A stretch of DNA of 64,000 nucleotides from Takakia lepidozioides (GCA_030704615.1 CM060731.1:74380756-74444755), one strand, 5' to 3'. Positions 9,920-21,668 are shown, counted from the first letter of the stretch. The notes: generated by a model from the letters alone, not told the origin. Program-made: numbers and translations.

Positions 9920-12900
9920 TTGGGCTCGGGTTGGTTCCTGTGCTTAAACTTATGGCCTGCGAAAACAATAAAAAATTTAGCTCCTATCAACATCAACACT
10001 CCTCAGGGTGATCCCTGGGAATTGGTTACTTATGCCAAATCTAGGGCTTCATGTGTAGTTTTTGGGGTGAATCCCAGGATGGACGATGTGTCCTTTAAAA
10101 CTACATGCTCTAGCTTAGGCTTGGATTTCATGGCTAATGGTACCATCTCGAGACTTGATAACAGGGGTACGTTGAAGGTTGCAATGACCAAAAGTGCTTC
10201 TAATAGAGTCCCGCATCAATTCAATCTCAAAGAAGTTCGTCCCTTGACTGGCTGGAGAGTGGTCTTAGACATTGGTGATTCAATGGGGCGCTCTAGGAAG
10301 ACAACCAAGGGCAACAACTTGAGAGTTTCTAATCGGTTTGACGCTCTGGATGAGGTTGAATCCAAACAGCCAGAAGGACAAGATACCCCTAAGTGTACGG
10401 AACCTGAACGTCCTGAATCTGAAGGATTTGGTACTCTGAATGGTTTACCAATCCTCAAGGTTTACACAAGACGAACAAATTCTATACACGGGGTAATTGT
10501 CCCCAAGCCGTCAGATGGACAATCTGTCTCTAAGTGTGTAGAGCCTGAAGGATTTGGTACTCTAAATGGTTTACCAATCCTCAAAGTCTACACAAGACGA
10601 GCAAAATCTATACACGGGGTAATTGTCCCCAAGCAGTCTGACGGACAATCTGCCCCTATGTGTGCGGAGCCTGTGCGTCGTGTAACTGAAAGATTTGGTA
10701 CCCTGAATGGTTTACCAATTCTCAAAGTTTACACAAGACGAGCAAAATCTACACATGGGGTAACTGTCCCCCCTTTGCAGAACGGTTGGCCGTCCAGGAG
10801 CAATCACAAGCTACCTAGACGACAAACAATTCACACGCAAAGGGCTGGCTTGCGGCTGGCCACTTTCAACTTCTCAGGGTTGACCAACCAAAGGAAACAA
10901 CTTGAAGTGGGACAAGTTCTTCGGACTAATGATATTCACATCTGTGCTGGGCAAGAAACATGGGAAACGTCGGATAAACTGGTTGGAGATGTCATTGGTT
11001 ATAAATGGGCAGGTAAGATGTGTACTCTCAAGGCAGCCTCTGCCAAACGCGGTCAAAAAGGGGTCGGACTCTTTGTCCGTGATTTCTTGTTTGACAATTG
11101 TGAAATTATCAACAAGGGTTTGAGGTACGAGCATAGTATCTGGCTAAAACTGAATTTGAAGGGCGGCATGAGTACAAAGGACCTCTTTGTTGGTTGTGTT
11201 TACATGCCCACAGAGGGGACCCTTAGTGCTGATGCAGACAAGGCCTTCGAAGATGTAAAGCTGGACTGTGCTTCGTTCCTTGCCAAAGGTCAGGTGGTAC
11301 TATTGGGGGACTTCAATGCCCGGGTGGGCAAAGGGATCCATCAGGACGATATCATTGGACCTTTTGGTGAGGATGAGCTGAATTCTAATGGCAGACGGTT
11401 AATTAACTGTCTAGAAGAGCTTCAACTTTTGACCTTGAATAACAGGACAAGAGGTGACCAAGTGCAGTGGACTCGTGAGAAACCCCAAACTGGGGAACGT
11501 TCCATTGTGGACTATATCATAATGGACAAAATTTTGTTCCCCCAGTGTGCCAATGTGTTGATCGACATAACTGATATTGGTACCTCTGACCACTTCCTGG
11601 TTTGGACTGAGATCAAAAGGTGTTTTCCCACCACCAAGAGATCTGTGAAAAGTTCGATTCGGAAGTGGCGCATAGAAAAATTCCACAATGAGGAGGTCAA
11701 GGCTGAGTACGTCCAGGCCTTGCAAGAGGCTCTCCCTCATTTTGTCCAATCGCTCCAAGAACTTCAGTCATGCTCTGTTAACGCAATAAATGAAGTCGAA
11801 AGAGCAGTGGACTCTTGGGAGAGTTTCGTTTCCTCCGTGGCTGACAAGATCATTGGGAGGAAACTAATTGTCTGCGGTAGAGCAGTTAATTGGTGGACTA
11901 ATGAGATTAAACTCAAGATAGCTGAGAGACGAGCCCTCTATAAAGAGTGCTGCAATTTGGAAACCAACAGAGAATTGTGGGCGAGGTACTACCAGCTCCG
12001 TAAAGATATCAATCAGCTTGTTAGGTCTCAGAAGAAATTATACTGGGACAAGTTATACACTGAAATAAACTCAAACCACCATGGTGGTAATGACAAGAAA
12101 TTCTGGTTGGCCCTTCAACGTTTGTATAAATCGAAAAACGGTCAGCAAGTACAAGCGCTGAAGACTACTAAAGGTGCAGTGGTGACTTCATCGGTTGACA
12201 TTGTCAAAACCTTAGAAACTCACTACAGTATCCTTGGCAGAACTTCTAGGTCTAACAGTGAGGGGTCTTCTGCTGAATGGAGGGACACAGTTGGAAAAAC
12301 TGTTCCTATGATTCAAAACAGCCCTGATGAACTGGAGTATATTTCAATGGCTTATAATGCTCCCATTAGTTCTTCTGAGATTGTGGAAGCAATTGAACAT
12401 TTAAATGGATATAAAGCTGGTGGACCTGATGGTATTGTCAACGAGCTTATCAAGCACGGTGGCGATCCCATGATAGAGGCCCTAGTTCTCCTCTTTAACC
12501 TTATCTGGAAGACTGAAATGATCCCCTTTCGCTGGCGACAGGGGGTCATTGTCAATCTATACAAGAAGGGTGACAGAGAAGAACCGGGGAACTACCGTGG
12601 CATCACGCTCCTCAATGCTGTTGGCAAGACATTCTGCAGAGTTATAAGTACTTGTCTCGAGGTTAATATGGAGTCTAGAGGTTGTTTCCACGAAGGCCAA
12701 GCTGGCTTTCGGCGAAACAGGGGCTGTGTGGATCATATCTTCACTCTAAGCCAGATTATCCAGGGAAGGAAAAAAGAAGGGAAACCCACTTATGTCTTTT
12801 TCCTGGATGTCAAAAAGGCTTATGACATAGTGTGGAGAGATGGCCTATGGTTCCGCCTCTGATCTTGTGGGATCAAGGGAAAGATATGGAGAGTTGTCCA

Positions 12901-14443
12901 CAACTTGTATGCTCACACCAAAAGCTGTGTCACTGTTAACGGACAGAAGTCCAACTTCTTTGACATAGACCAAGGTGTAGCTCAAGGATGTACTCTCTCC
13001 CCTCTGCTCTTCAATGTTTTCATCAATCAACTCCTCGAGGATGTGGAAAGTGAGGGATTTGGGTTAAGGGTGGGTGATACCACCATACCAGCCCTTATGT
13101 TTGCGGATGACGTCGCAGGCATAGGGGAGACTCCAACCAATCTCCAGGAGTTGATTGATTGCGCGAAGAGATACTTTGATCTTTGGGGGCTAGAGGCTAA
13201 TGTCAGCAAATGTGCAGTGGTAGCATTCAACGACAGAGGAGAGGGAGGAAGTGATCTTAAGTGGCAGTGGGGTAGCCAAGAGATCCTGGTCCTCCCTTCC
13301 TACACTTACCTGGGCGTTGAGTTCTCCTCCAATTGTAATTGGGATGCACATATCCGGAAAGTTGTTCAAACTGGCAAGGGCAAAGCTCTGGGGCTCACTA
13401 AATTTTTCCACTGCAGAGGGGTCAACTCTGAGGTTAAGAAAACCATGCTTTGTCGCGTTATTAGACCTGCCTTGGAGTACGGATCTGCTATATGGGTTGA
13501 TAACTCCAACCAGGCTAAGTCTCTAGAATCCATTCAAGTGGGGGTGCTTAAGGAGTGTATGTCAGCATGCTCCAAAACAGCCAATGTGGCTGTTCGGGGT
13601 GAGTTTGGCATTCCGTCCTTAAGCTCCCGACGAGATGAATTCGAGGCCAGATGGTGGGGTCAGCTGCAACATATGCCCAACACCAGATATCCTAAGTTAA
13701 TCGACTCTATATCTTGGAAACAGGACCGCCCTGTCAAACAGGCTAAGTCCTGGCAGAAGAGAGTAGAAGAGATCCTCAAGGACCTGGACCTGGATCCGCA
13801 AGTCTTGACCCTGCTGGATAAATCTGACTTAGAGGCTGTAGTGTCCTCAGCCATGTCTGTTGCCATGAGATTGTCCGATGAAAATGAAGTTAGGCAGAAA
13901 ACTTCCCTGAACTTGTTTCCAGTCTGTGACGTGGGGGAGGACATCTTGGATGACCTCAAGGGTCTACCCACTCTCGGCACTAGACTGAAATTTAAACTCA
14001 GGGCAGGAAGCCTACCTTTGAACAGCAAACAGAAGCAGAGAGGAAAGGGAGAGTGCAATTGCCCGTTGTGTGGGCAATCTGAAGACAGTATTCATTTTTT
14101 GATACACTGTCCGGGGTTCTCTCACCAAAGAGACGCTCTCTTCAAATCTATTAAGGGAATTGTGCCGGTACCCCTGTTCACCAACTTTGAAAGTCTCGAG
14201 GCTGAGCCAAAAGCCCAGGCCCTCCTGAGGCCTAGTTTTTGGGCAAATCACACACAGCAGATTGATGCTTGTGTGAAGGGATTTCTAGAGGATATCTGGA
14301 AAACCCGGATTAATTCTTTATATGGAGGTAAGTCTTACTACCAACGTCAGCCCCTGACAGAGGTAGGTTCTGTCCCTTTTGTTCCCGCTCAAACTGGGCG
14401 TGGGGTCAATGGCCACAAGGCTACGGCAAACAACGTCTTATGA
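9920..14443 (+). pseudogene. LINE ORF: endonuclease and reverse transcriptase, one nonsense codon
   Basis: One frame of about 1,507 codons interrupted only by TGA at 12860-12862; the halves (to 12862, and from 12905) are in the same register. The frame opens upstream of 9920, and the first in-frame ATG is at about 10079, so the start is uncertain. Residues about 1-300: unknown region with threefold repeats. About 310-560: AP endonuclease (QETWE, LLGDFNARVG, SDHFLVW motifs). About 830-1180: reverse transcriptase (GPDGIVNELI, NYRGITLLN, FLDVKKAYD, GVAQGCTLSPLLFN, FADD). Near the C-terminus a C-x-C-x2-C...H...H-C cluster (CNCPLCGQ, then HFLIHC) like those of many plant LINEs. The TGA lies just after the FLDVKKAYD block and would remove the FADD box, so RT activity requires readthrough or is lost. 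Confidence 0.9.
10424..10775 (+). repeat. Threefold in-frame repeat in LINE N-terminal region
   Basis: Three in-frame copies start at 10424, 10550 and 10691 (spacing 126 and 141 bp). The conserved core reads FGTLNGLPILKVYTRR followed by (S/T)HGV, VP and DGQS in the first two. Linkers vary in length by multiples of three, so the frame is kept. Function unknown; it may be an RNA-binding or self-association repeat. Confidence 0.85.
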
Positions 14444-14449
14444 GTACAA

Positions 14450-14465
14450 TCTGTTACCTGTTTTT
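14450..14465 (+). repeat. LINE target-site duplication, right copy
   Basis: Exact copy of 9579-9594, immediately after the GTACAA end of the LINE. Confidence 0.9.
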
Positions 14466-15622
14466 GGATACTTTCCTGTTGTCACATTGGCAGTGTCATG
14501 TCAAAGTCACTCCAAACTAGTTGATTCACTCAACCAGCTAACTTGCAGAATTCAACATGGAAATTTAGGGCCGATTCTGATAAGAGGGAAAAACAGGGTG
14601 AAATGTGTTGAAAGGTGCTTTCATTAGCAGTGCCTGATTTTATCAATTGTGCCGCTGCTGCTGCGGCTTCCAGTTGACCATCTATCCATGCAGGTTTCTT
14701 GTAGCTATCCTTCCACAGGGAATCATAGGTCATCTGGAGCTTGAAATCCGGCCCTGTTGGATGAATCTGGACCCACACTCTATCCCTGCTCCTTCAGCTA
14801 TCCATGCCTCTGCACAAATCATGCATACATCCTTGCCTTGCTGCTAGCAGCTGACAATGACAGCCTAGAATTGTTCCAGCAAACACCCCAACCCTACTTA
14901 TCACACTAGTTCATATGCTGACTTGCGTCTACTTCCAACAGGCATTCACTTTTTTGCCTCGATTGTGTTCCACCATTGACCAACGTATTCGTTCCAGAGC
15001 TTCTCCTCGTCTCTGTTATCTGTTTTTCGGTACTTTCCTGTTGCCACATTGGCAGTAACATGTCAAAATCACGTCAAAACCACCAGATCCACCAACGAGC
15101 TAACTTGCAGAATTCAACATGAAAATTTAGGGACAACTCTGATAACAGGGAAAAATAGGCTGAAATGTGTTGAAGAAGGTGCCTTCATTAGCAGTGCCTT
15201 GTTCTATCAATTGTGCTGCTGCAAAGCTGCTGTTTCCAGTTGACCATCTACCCACGCAGATTTCTTGTAGCTATTGATCCACAAGGAATCAGAAGTAATC
15301 TTGTGTTTGAAAATCTGGCCCTCTTGGATGAATCTGGACCTCTATCCCTGGTCCTTCAGATATCCCTGCCAGTGTACAAATCATGAATACATCCTCAGCC
15401 TTGCTGCTAGCAGCTGACACGGATGGCGTGAAGTTCTTCCAGCAAACACCACAACCCTACTTATTACAGTAGTTCCAACTCTGAATTGCATGTGCTTCTC
15501 TCTGTAGTCCAACAGGCATTCACTTTTTTGTCTCCATTGTCCCAGCATTGACTGGGGTCAGAAAAGTGTTCACTCCAAAGCTTCTCCACATCTCTGTTAT
15601 CTGTTTTTTGATACTTTCCTGC
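14466..15622. repeat. Tandem array of ~570-bp units
   Basis: Continuation of the unit broken at 9578, then a second unit from about 14936 and a truncated third from about 15508 to 15622 (spacing about 572). Shared landmarks are CAACAGGCATTCACTTTTTTG, a GCTTCTCC(A/T)C block, CTGTTATCTGTTTTT, AACTTGCAGAATTCAACATG and GCCTTGCTGCTAGCAGCTGACA. On the minus strand, parts read as an Ala-rich open frame (WIDGQLEAAAAAAQLI), but no unit stays open throughout. An inverted relative lies at 51050-51910. The third unit ends exactly where the SPL7-derived duplication begins. Confidence 0.7.
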
Positions 15623-16196
15623 CCCAGAAACCTGCCACAGTCAGTGGGCCCTGAACCAGCTTCATGACAGCACCTGACCAATCTGCATCAAGCTGCCAAT
15701 GAAACAACCATCTTAGATCACATCCTCCATAAAAAGGTTGTAAACCCCATAACAGCATTTGCCACCACAGTGCTCAATATGAGCTGTGTCATCAAATAAG
15801 CCCAATATTTACAAACCACACAGAATTTCAGAAGGCAACAGTAATCATCAAAAAGCTTCAGACCATAGAAGAGAGGTTCATGTTCACTCACCATGTCCCA
15901 CATTGGCTGTGGCATTGCAATGAAAAGAGTGAGAATGGAGCATCCAGATCGTATGTAGCCTTCCAGATCCACAGGCATGTTGGACAACCACTCCAGAACC
16001 TGTACACCACACTCTCCTTGCCTTACTCCAGTTCATGTACGAGTTCTTTGGTTCTTACATAAAGAAGCACAAGAAGAGTGACACAAGACAAACATAGTGG
16101 TTCTTACATACATGCGGTTTCAAGCCATTGCACAATCTCTGCCATGAATCTCAGAGTACATGACGCTAGTGCGAAAACACTGATGATGGTCACTCA
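15623..16196 (+). repeat. Segmental duplication block D, copy 1
   Basis: Nearly identical, in direct orientation, to 45795-46368 inside the SPL7 gene (constant offset of 30172 at both ends). It includes one SPL7 exon, present here on the minus strand at 15892-15999 with intact splice borders. It abuts the inverted arm starting at 16197. The fusion point carries a short ATT-type overlap and no mobile element ends. Confidence 0.9.
15892..15999 (-). pseudogene. SPL7 exon copy, isolated
   Basis: 108-bp duplicate of the SPL7 exon at 46064-46171 coding for the segment with [16 protein letters not shown] and [12 protein letters not shown]. The acceptor CAG and donor GTGAGT are kept. Neighbouring SPL7 exons are absent or in the wrong orientation, so it cannot be part of a functional transcript of its own. 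Confidence 0.85.
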
Positions 16197-17072
16197 TTAT
16201 TAGGCTACAGCATCTCTTTTTATTTGCAAAAGCACACGGATGGTGTTGTGTGGCTGAGCATGTGCTGCAATCTGCCAGGAGGGCTGGTGCGTTGCACAAG
16301 GTGTTAGGAGCTGCCGGTTCATTTGAGACGCATGGCAGGACAGACTCCAAGTGGGAGGGTGATATCCAGGGGGAGAGAGGACTGACAGCACTCTCCTTCG
16401 TAGCCTCAGAATTGAATGCTGGTCACCTTGTACCTTCTTCTGGCAACAGTGGGGTAGGTCTCATTGTCTTCACTTCAACCTAGTCAATTCGTTTCACATG
16501 GTTTCAATCATTTTGGAGATTCTTGTTTCTAGAGAAGGGGAGCTGTTTGGGTCTGGTGTAATCCACAGGGTCAATTTATGGCAGTTACCAGGCATTTAGA
16601 CTCCACCTTGGAACAGGCTCCATATTCATGGTCAATGGGAACTCGCTCTTACCATGACGATTTTCTTACTGGGGTTGGAATCTATGGGGTGATAGACCGC
16701 TGGCTCTTGTGAAATCTATGTTGTATGCAAGAAAAATTTGTGTTTGAGTGAAAACTCTTTTTATGCATGGAAGGCAATTGTGCATCTAGCAGCAGTTACC
16801 ATTGTATGGTATTGTGATGCAGAAGGCTTCGAAAAAGGATAATTGACATCTCAGTTGAGAGCGCAAGTTATGAGAATATGTCTGTGCCATTGCTACCAAA
16901 GCGAACAGTGGAAGGAAGATGTAGCCAGACATGGGGTAGCAGTGTCTATCGAGTGATGGTGGCAGTGGCAAGTGTGACAGTAACCTGTGCAGGTGTGTGC
17001 CTGGTGCTGCAGCATTCCAATGAAGTTACCCAAATATCGATATCTTTTCGTCGCAGCCTGTGGGGTTCTTGA
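16197..17072 (+). pseudogene. SPL7 C-terminal exons, duplicated and broken
   Basis: Duplicates the second half of the SPL7 penultimate exon (to about 16456) and the last exon (about 16825-17072, ending in the membrane-like segment [20 protein letters not shown] and a [10 protein letters not shown] tail). There is a 1-bp insertion in the last exon (GGATAATTGAC against GGATATTGAC at the other copy), so the frame is lost. The 5' exons including the SBP domain are absent. Confidence 0.85.
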
Positions 17073-19439
17073 TTAAAGTGTGTTTTATAGCTCCTGGAGT
17101 CTGCCGCATATCATTTCTACGCGGAGAGTCTTGGTCTATGTACAATGGAATTTCTCATTCAACACACTCAACTAGAGAGGATGAAATTTTTCAATATTCT
17201 TGAAAGGTGCAGATGGAGCCTGCATCTGTGCATCAAGTCTATTCAAACAAAGTTGGAAAATGCATCTAAATGCAAGTCTTTTCACTTGCATCCAACGATA
17301 ACTATCTGGGCCCATGGCAGATGCCAAAATGTGTTGGACTAGAACTGCACATAGATCCATGAGTTGGGTGATTTGATGGGACCCCTGAAACAAACTATGG
17401 CTGTCTTTGGTATTATACTGCAATATTTCCTTGGTCTGTAGACATCACTGCCTACCGGGATTTGGATACAGTTTTGCATGTTACTATTTGGTAGGCTAAA
17501 ATGTGCTAGCAAGTTGTTTCTCATTTACCTCCAACATTTCAGAGGTATGACCATGAAATTTTTGTTCAAGAGAGGCATTGACAGATGTAGATACTCCATG
17601 CCCTCTCTTTTTCTCCATACTATCCGACAAGTTTGTGTTGGATTGGTGAATTATTTACCTGCATTAATTTAGGTACATCGCCAAACCCAGGTTGCTGACC
17701 TTTCCGATCTGCCATGATGGGTACCTTTGTGATGGTATGAGTAGCCACTAAGTTAGCTACCTTCTATAGGAATGGCCTTACCTGCCGGTCTGAGGGCCAC
17801 TTAACACATGCCACAAAAGCGTGTGTGCAAAATGTGGTGGTGGTTGTTCGTTGGACTAATTTGGTCTTTTGTCCTGTGGATACTTTAGACATGGGCTGTC
17901 AATGGAAAATTAATGTCGTGTGGCAATCCAAGATTCTCCAGCGCTGGAAGGCTGCAAGGGATTTTGCGACAAATTGGCAAACACACTACAAGGTTTGTAG
18001 GTGTTTCCTTTTCATCGAGTGTTCAGGTTGTCACTGGTAGACACAATCCAAAGGTCTATCAGAGGCTCCAGTTCAATTTCATCCATTTTGAAATCTGCAA
18101 TATCTAACAGCTAAGAAAACAAGACGACACCTGTTTCCTTATAAGGCTGCTGCTCGTTCAGTAGACAATAGTCATAATGCTCAACGCAATTTGGTATATT
18201 CGCTCTTATACCATGAATTGAGCCAAGCACTCTTGCATCTTCATTCTATATCAAAGAATGCTCTAACTCACTCTAACATAGCAGCGGGAAGAAGAGACAG
18301 ATAACTAGAAGCATTGCTAAATGTACAGATGTAATCTGGTGAAGCGGGTCTTTGACAACCGCCATTGCCAGCTCACTCTAGATTCAAACAGGTCATTCCA
18401 ATTGATCGTCCACATATCACGACAAATGTCCACAGGTCGATCGATCTATATTTTCAATAATCCAGCGCAGAGGTCGAAGTCAAACATCAATTCACTTTCA
18501 TCTGTTCAGCCCACTCCATTTCACAGTGCAGCTAAACCACATTGGCATTGGGTTGTACATACTATATCTCCTGAAAATTTCTTGCTACATCCCTTTCTTT
18601 GTATGCTAGCTTGCTGGCTAATGTTGAGAGCTCTCTTCCATGACCCTACCTTGAGTCTCTTGCTTCCTGGTCTCTCTCTCGTTATGTCCAGCTTGCTTTC
18701 CTTTACCTTTCTTTCTTCTCGACCACAGCTTTCTTTTCAGGTTGAGTTTCATACAATCTGGTGGGATGAACCCCGACTGGCTCTTGGAGGTTATTAGCTT
18801 GTGGAGACCCCACCCTCTAATGATATAGTCATGCGCACATACTATCTCTCTCTTGGCTTCTGGGCTGCTTTTGGGTGTGGTTTTGTCTCTTCTTTCTGGC
18901 TTCTCCCTTTTGTCTCATAAGCTCTTTGAGATTTCCACGGACGTTATAAAGTACCATTCCATTTCATTTCATTTCTCTTTCGTTTCTATAGTGTCTCTCT
19001 ATCTCTTACAGCCCAATTGCTTGTCTACGCCACTCTCTCCATCTCTTCTATGGGCATTGGAAAGGTTCAGGTTGGGATCCCAGCCTGAGGATGGAAACTG
19101 GTAGATGATGGGTTAATCTGCAGTGTTTGCTTGTACCCAGCTTGTGCCAGGGAAGACAGCAGGGGATTGGGGCTGAGGAACATTTCTTCTTCCACTATCC
19201 ACTCTAATATGAAATCAGGGCCTGCTACTACAACCTGTTAAGAGACAGCCAATCCCTTACAGTGGTCTTTGTTTCATCATGAGGATCAGTTATACCTGGC
19301 TGCATATCTCTCTCAACCTTTGGGAATCTCCTGATTCCGAACAGTGGTTTTTCAGCTGCTTGTAGAGGGCCCCCGACTTTCTTGTTTCCTTCTTTTTTTT
19401 ATCCAAAAAGCTTTCCAGCTGCCTGTGCACACTATGAAG

Positions 19440-19575
19440 CAGAGGGATCAACTCTGAAGTAAACAAAACCATTTGCCGCATTGTTAGGCATACCTTGGAG
19501 CACGAATCTGCAGTGTGGGTTGATAAGCAGGCTGTCTCTAGAATCCATTCACGTGGGGTTGCTCATCAGCAGCAT
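19440..19575 (-). mobile_element. Old LINE fragment inside the arm
   Basis: Reads as a diverged copy of the RT thumb region of the LINE at 4925-7065 (equivalent to about 5335-5475). In the arm copy at 40495-40625 the shared words are GTGAATGGATTCTAGAGAC, a CTCCAAGG(C/T)A word and TCAGAGTTGA(C/T)CCCTCTGC. It predates the arm duplication because both arms carry it. Confidence 0.65.
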
Positions 19576-19612
19576 TATGTTAGAGATTATTGACTGACAG
19601 TATATAGATATA

Positions 19613-19745
19613 TTTATAAATAAATAAAACAGGGGGACAGGCGCCCTGGAAAATATATTAAGAAAAGTAGAAAAAATAACCAACTCAGGGGCCATGAAGG
19701 CTTAGAGCGGGGATACCACCTCGTGACCCAGAACCGATGAACAAA
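19613..19745 (-). mobile_element. LINE 3'-end-like fragment inside the arm
   Basis: On the minus strand this reads GGTCACGAGGTGGTATCCCC, GCTCTAAGCCTTCATGGCCC, GGTTATTTTTTCTAC and then CCTGTCCCCCTGTTTTATTTA. The same order of words (GGTCATGGGGAAGTTCCCC, GAGCCTCTACGGCC, GGTTATTTCTTCCACC, then CCTGCTCCCCCTTTATA) forms the 3' end of the L1-type LINE at 21345-39545. I therefore read it as a 3' tail of a related LINE; the arm copy is at about 40321-40440. Confidence 0.5.
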
Positions 19746-20280
19746 AGTGATTGTTTTTGCAAAGAAAGCAGAGCTGCAGAGTAAGCAGGCGGCCAATGTG
19801 CTGCCAAAGTGCCAGAGTAGTAGTGAAGTAAGTATCTTATGCTGCACTACCAGGGGGGAGGGAACAGGAGGAGGAGATGTGTTGAGAGGCAGAAAACTGG
19901 AAGGAGCAGTGTCAGAACAATGTCCAGCAGTGGCCATCTACGAAATGCAGGAACACTAAAACTTAAGCTGCGCGTTTAACTTATAATCTCTTGCACGTCT
20001 GTGGCGCCGAGGACGCCTGCAGCCGGGGATTTCCCATTGAGGGGGAACGGAGTCTTTCCATATTGTCAATAATTGTCAATATAATACGCCAAGTAATAGA
20101 AAAGGCCCGGGGGAGTTGAATGCGCCCGGCCGGTAAGCGTACGTGACCCGCAGCCGTGCCCCCCTTAGTTTGGCGCCTCAGGCGCGGTCACCGCGACGAC
20201 GCCCATGTCTTGGTAGCACGCAGTCTAGAGTCCCTTTTTCTGTATAACTAACATTAAATTCGGAACGTTTTTTGAATGTA

Positions 20281-20405
20281 GCAGCATGCAGCTTAGTGGT
20301 GCGAACTCTCTCACCTGAAAACTAAGGATCCAGGTTCGAAATTCAACAGTTCTGCACCTGAGGTTTTTGCGCTGCTACTTCAAAAAATTTCGAAGTCCTG
20401 AGTGG
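20281..20405 (+). mobile_element. tRNA-like SINE candidate
   Basis: Begins with a GCAGCATGCAGCTTAGTGGTG segment that could be a weak A-box region. About 45 bp on there is a B-box-like GGTTCGAAATTC (GGATCGAATCTC in the other arm at about 39728, pointing to an ancestral GGTTCGAATCTC). The downstream part AACAG(C/T)TCTGCA(A/C)CTGAGG is shared between arms. Without further copies or a clear tail the assignment stays tentative; a degraded tRNA-like pseudogene is the alternative. Confidence 0.4.
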
Positions 20406-20440
20406 ATGCCCATCTTCATGCATAGTCATACATGTATGGA

Positions 20441-21340
20441 AATACATGAGAAATATAGGGTTGTGGGCCTGGTCTCAGGTTGAGATATTGTCAAATCTCG
20501 CAAATACATGAGAAATATATGGACATGCATGTTCCCGGATAAGCTCCCAATCCGCAAAAGTAGTTACATGGTGACTATACTTGGATGACCAACTTCAAAA
20601 ATAGTCATACAGGAGAAAATATATGGTCAGGCATGAATACATGAATTGTCTTCATGCACAAGTCTTGAATGGTATATATTATAATTATGTATGACAAATA
20701 TATCATACTTCAAACCATGTATTTCCATGCAGTATTAATACTTTATCTCTATGCATAAAAATTGTGAACTCACGGGTTCAATTTACAATGGATGAGATGG
20801 TGACTATGAATCTTCATATCTATACTAATATCATTCTTTTTATTTTCAATCGTTGCAAAGTCATACATGATTTGGATGCATTGTCATATCTATTAGCATA
20901 GTCGTACATACATGATGTCATGTCTCATTCATGCACATTTCTTGTGGCATATGTATGACAATGCATCAAACTTGTCATGTATTTTCATGCATTATTAAAA
21001 CTCTATTTCTATGCATACAAGTCATGAGGTCTTGGGTTCATATAACAATGAATGAGATGATGAGTATGAGTCTTAATATCTCTACTAATAGAATTCTTTT
21101 ATTCTTATTACTTGAAAAATAAAATTACATGTGTCATACATGGCATACATGACATCTGGTATTATTTTCATGCACAGTCACACATAAGAAATCAGTTGCA
21201 TTGTCATACATACATACAGACATACGATGTGATGTGTGTCCATGCAAGACTTCTGTCTGAAGACAACTGATGTATTTCCATGCATGACCATTAATTCCTC
21301 ATGTACGACTATGCAAGATGAGCATTTAAACTTGTATATA
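20441..21340. repeat. AT-rich region with CATACATG-type words
   Basis: About 900 bp with many imperfect copies of ATACATG, CATGCAT and GTCATACAT, and some longer repeated phrases (CATGTATTTCCATGCA-like and CTCTATTTCTATGCATA-like near 20720 and 21000). No coding potential. It separates the SPL7-derived arm from the 3' end of the L1-type LINE. Confidence 0.6.
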
Positions 21341-21668
21341 TATATATAAAGGGGGAGCAGGGGCCCTTTTTAATCAAATTAAATGAAACAAAGGTTCACA
21401 TTAAGGTGGAAGAAATAACCACCAGGGAGGCCGTAGAGGCTCATTGAGGGGGAACTTCCCCATGACCAAGCATACTAGCTAAGAGCAAATGAAGCGGAGG
21501 AGCTGGAAAAAGATGAGTGAAGCTAGTGCATGAGGAGAGATAAAGCAAGTGAGCCTAAAGAGCAAGGCTGATAAGCAGCGATAACACTGAGAACAGTTGC
21601 CTGGTGGCAAAAGTAGTACCCAAGTCTGGAGCAAGGAGAAGTTTGAGAAAAGATTCTTGAGCTACGTG

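Larger units (their letters stand above)
9595..14449 (+). mobile_element. LINE copy 2, nearly complete
   Basis: Non-LTR retrotransposon of about 4.85 kb bounded by a perfect 16-bp target-site duplication (9579-9594 and 14450-14465). Order: 5' leader of about 325 bp, one long ORF (N-terminal region with internal repeats, apurinic endonuclease, reverse transcriptase, C-terminal Cys/His cluster), then only six bases (GTACAA) between the stop codon and the target duplication. There is no poly(A) tail. The 5' leader is shared with the deleted copy at 4925-7065, which supports 9595 as a real 5' end. One nonsense codon is the only obvious lesion, so the insertion is fairly recent. Confidence 0.92.
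16197..20440 (+). repeat. Inverted arm of SPL7 3' region, copy 1
   Basis: Reverse-complement match to about 39610-43562 at very high identity. It contains the SPL7 last two exons in sense on the plus strand, the downstream flank, an old fragment of the 9.6-kb LINE family (about 19440-19575), a LINE 3'-end-like stretch (about 19613-19745) and a tRNA-like SINE (20281-20405). It is about 290 bp longer than the other arm because of an extra block at about 17840-18120. The two arms are separated by about 19 kb. Confidence 0.9.

Noticed and set aside
13660-14058. 132-codon minus-strand frame inside LINE copy 2
   Set aside because: Antisense of the LINE RT thumb region; identical shadows occur opposite LINE copy 1.
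18321-18797. 158-codon frame in the SPL7 arm (and its counterpart at 41242-41730)
   Set aside because: Conserved between arms only because the duplication is recent. The C-termini differ by frameshift, there is no recognisable domain, and composition resembles the non-coding flank.
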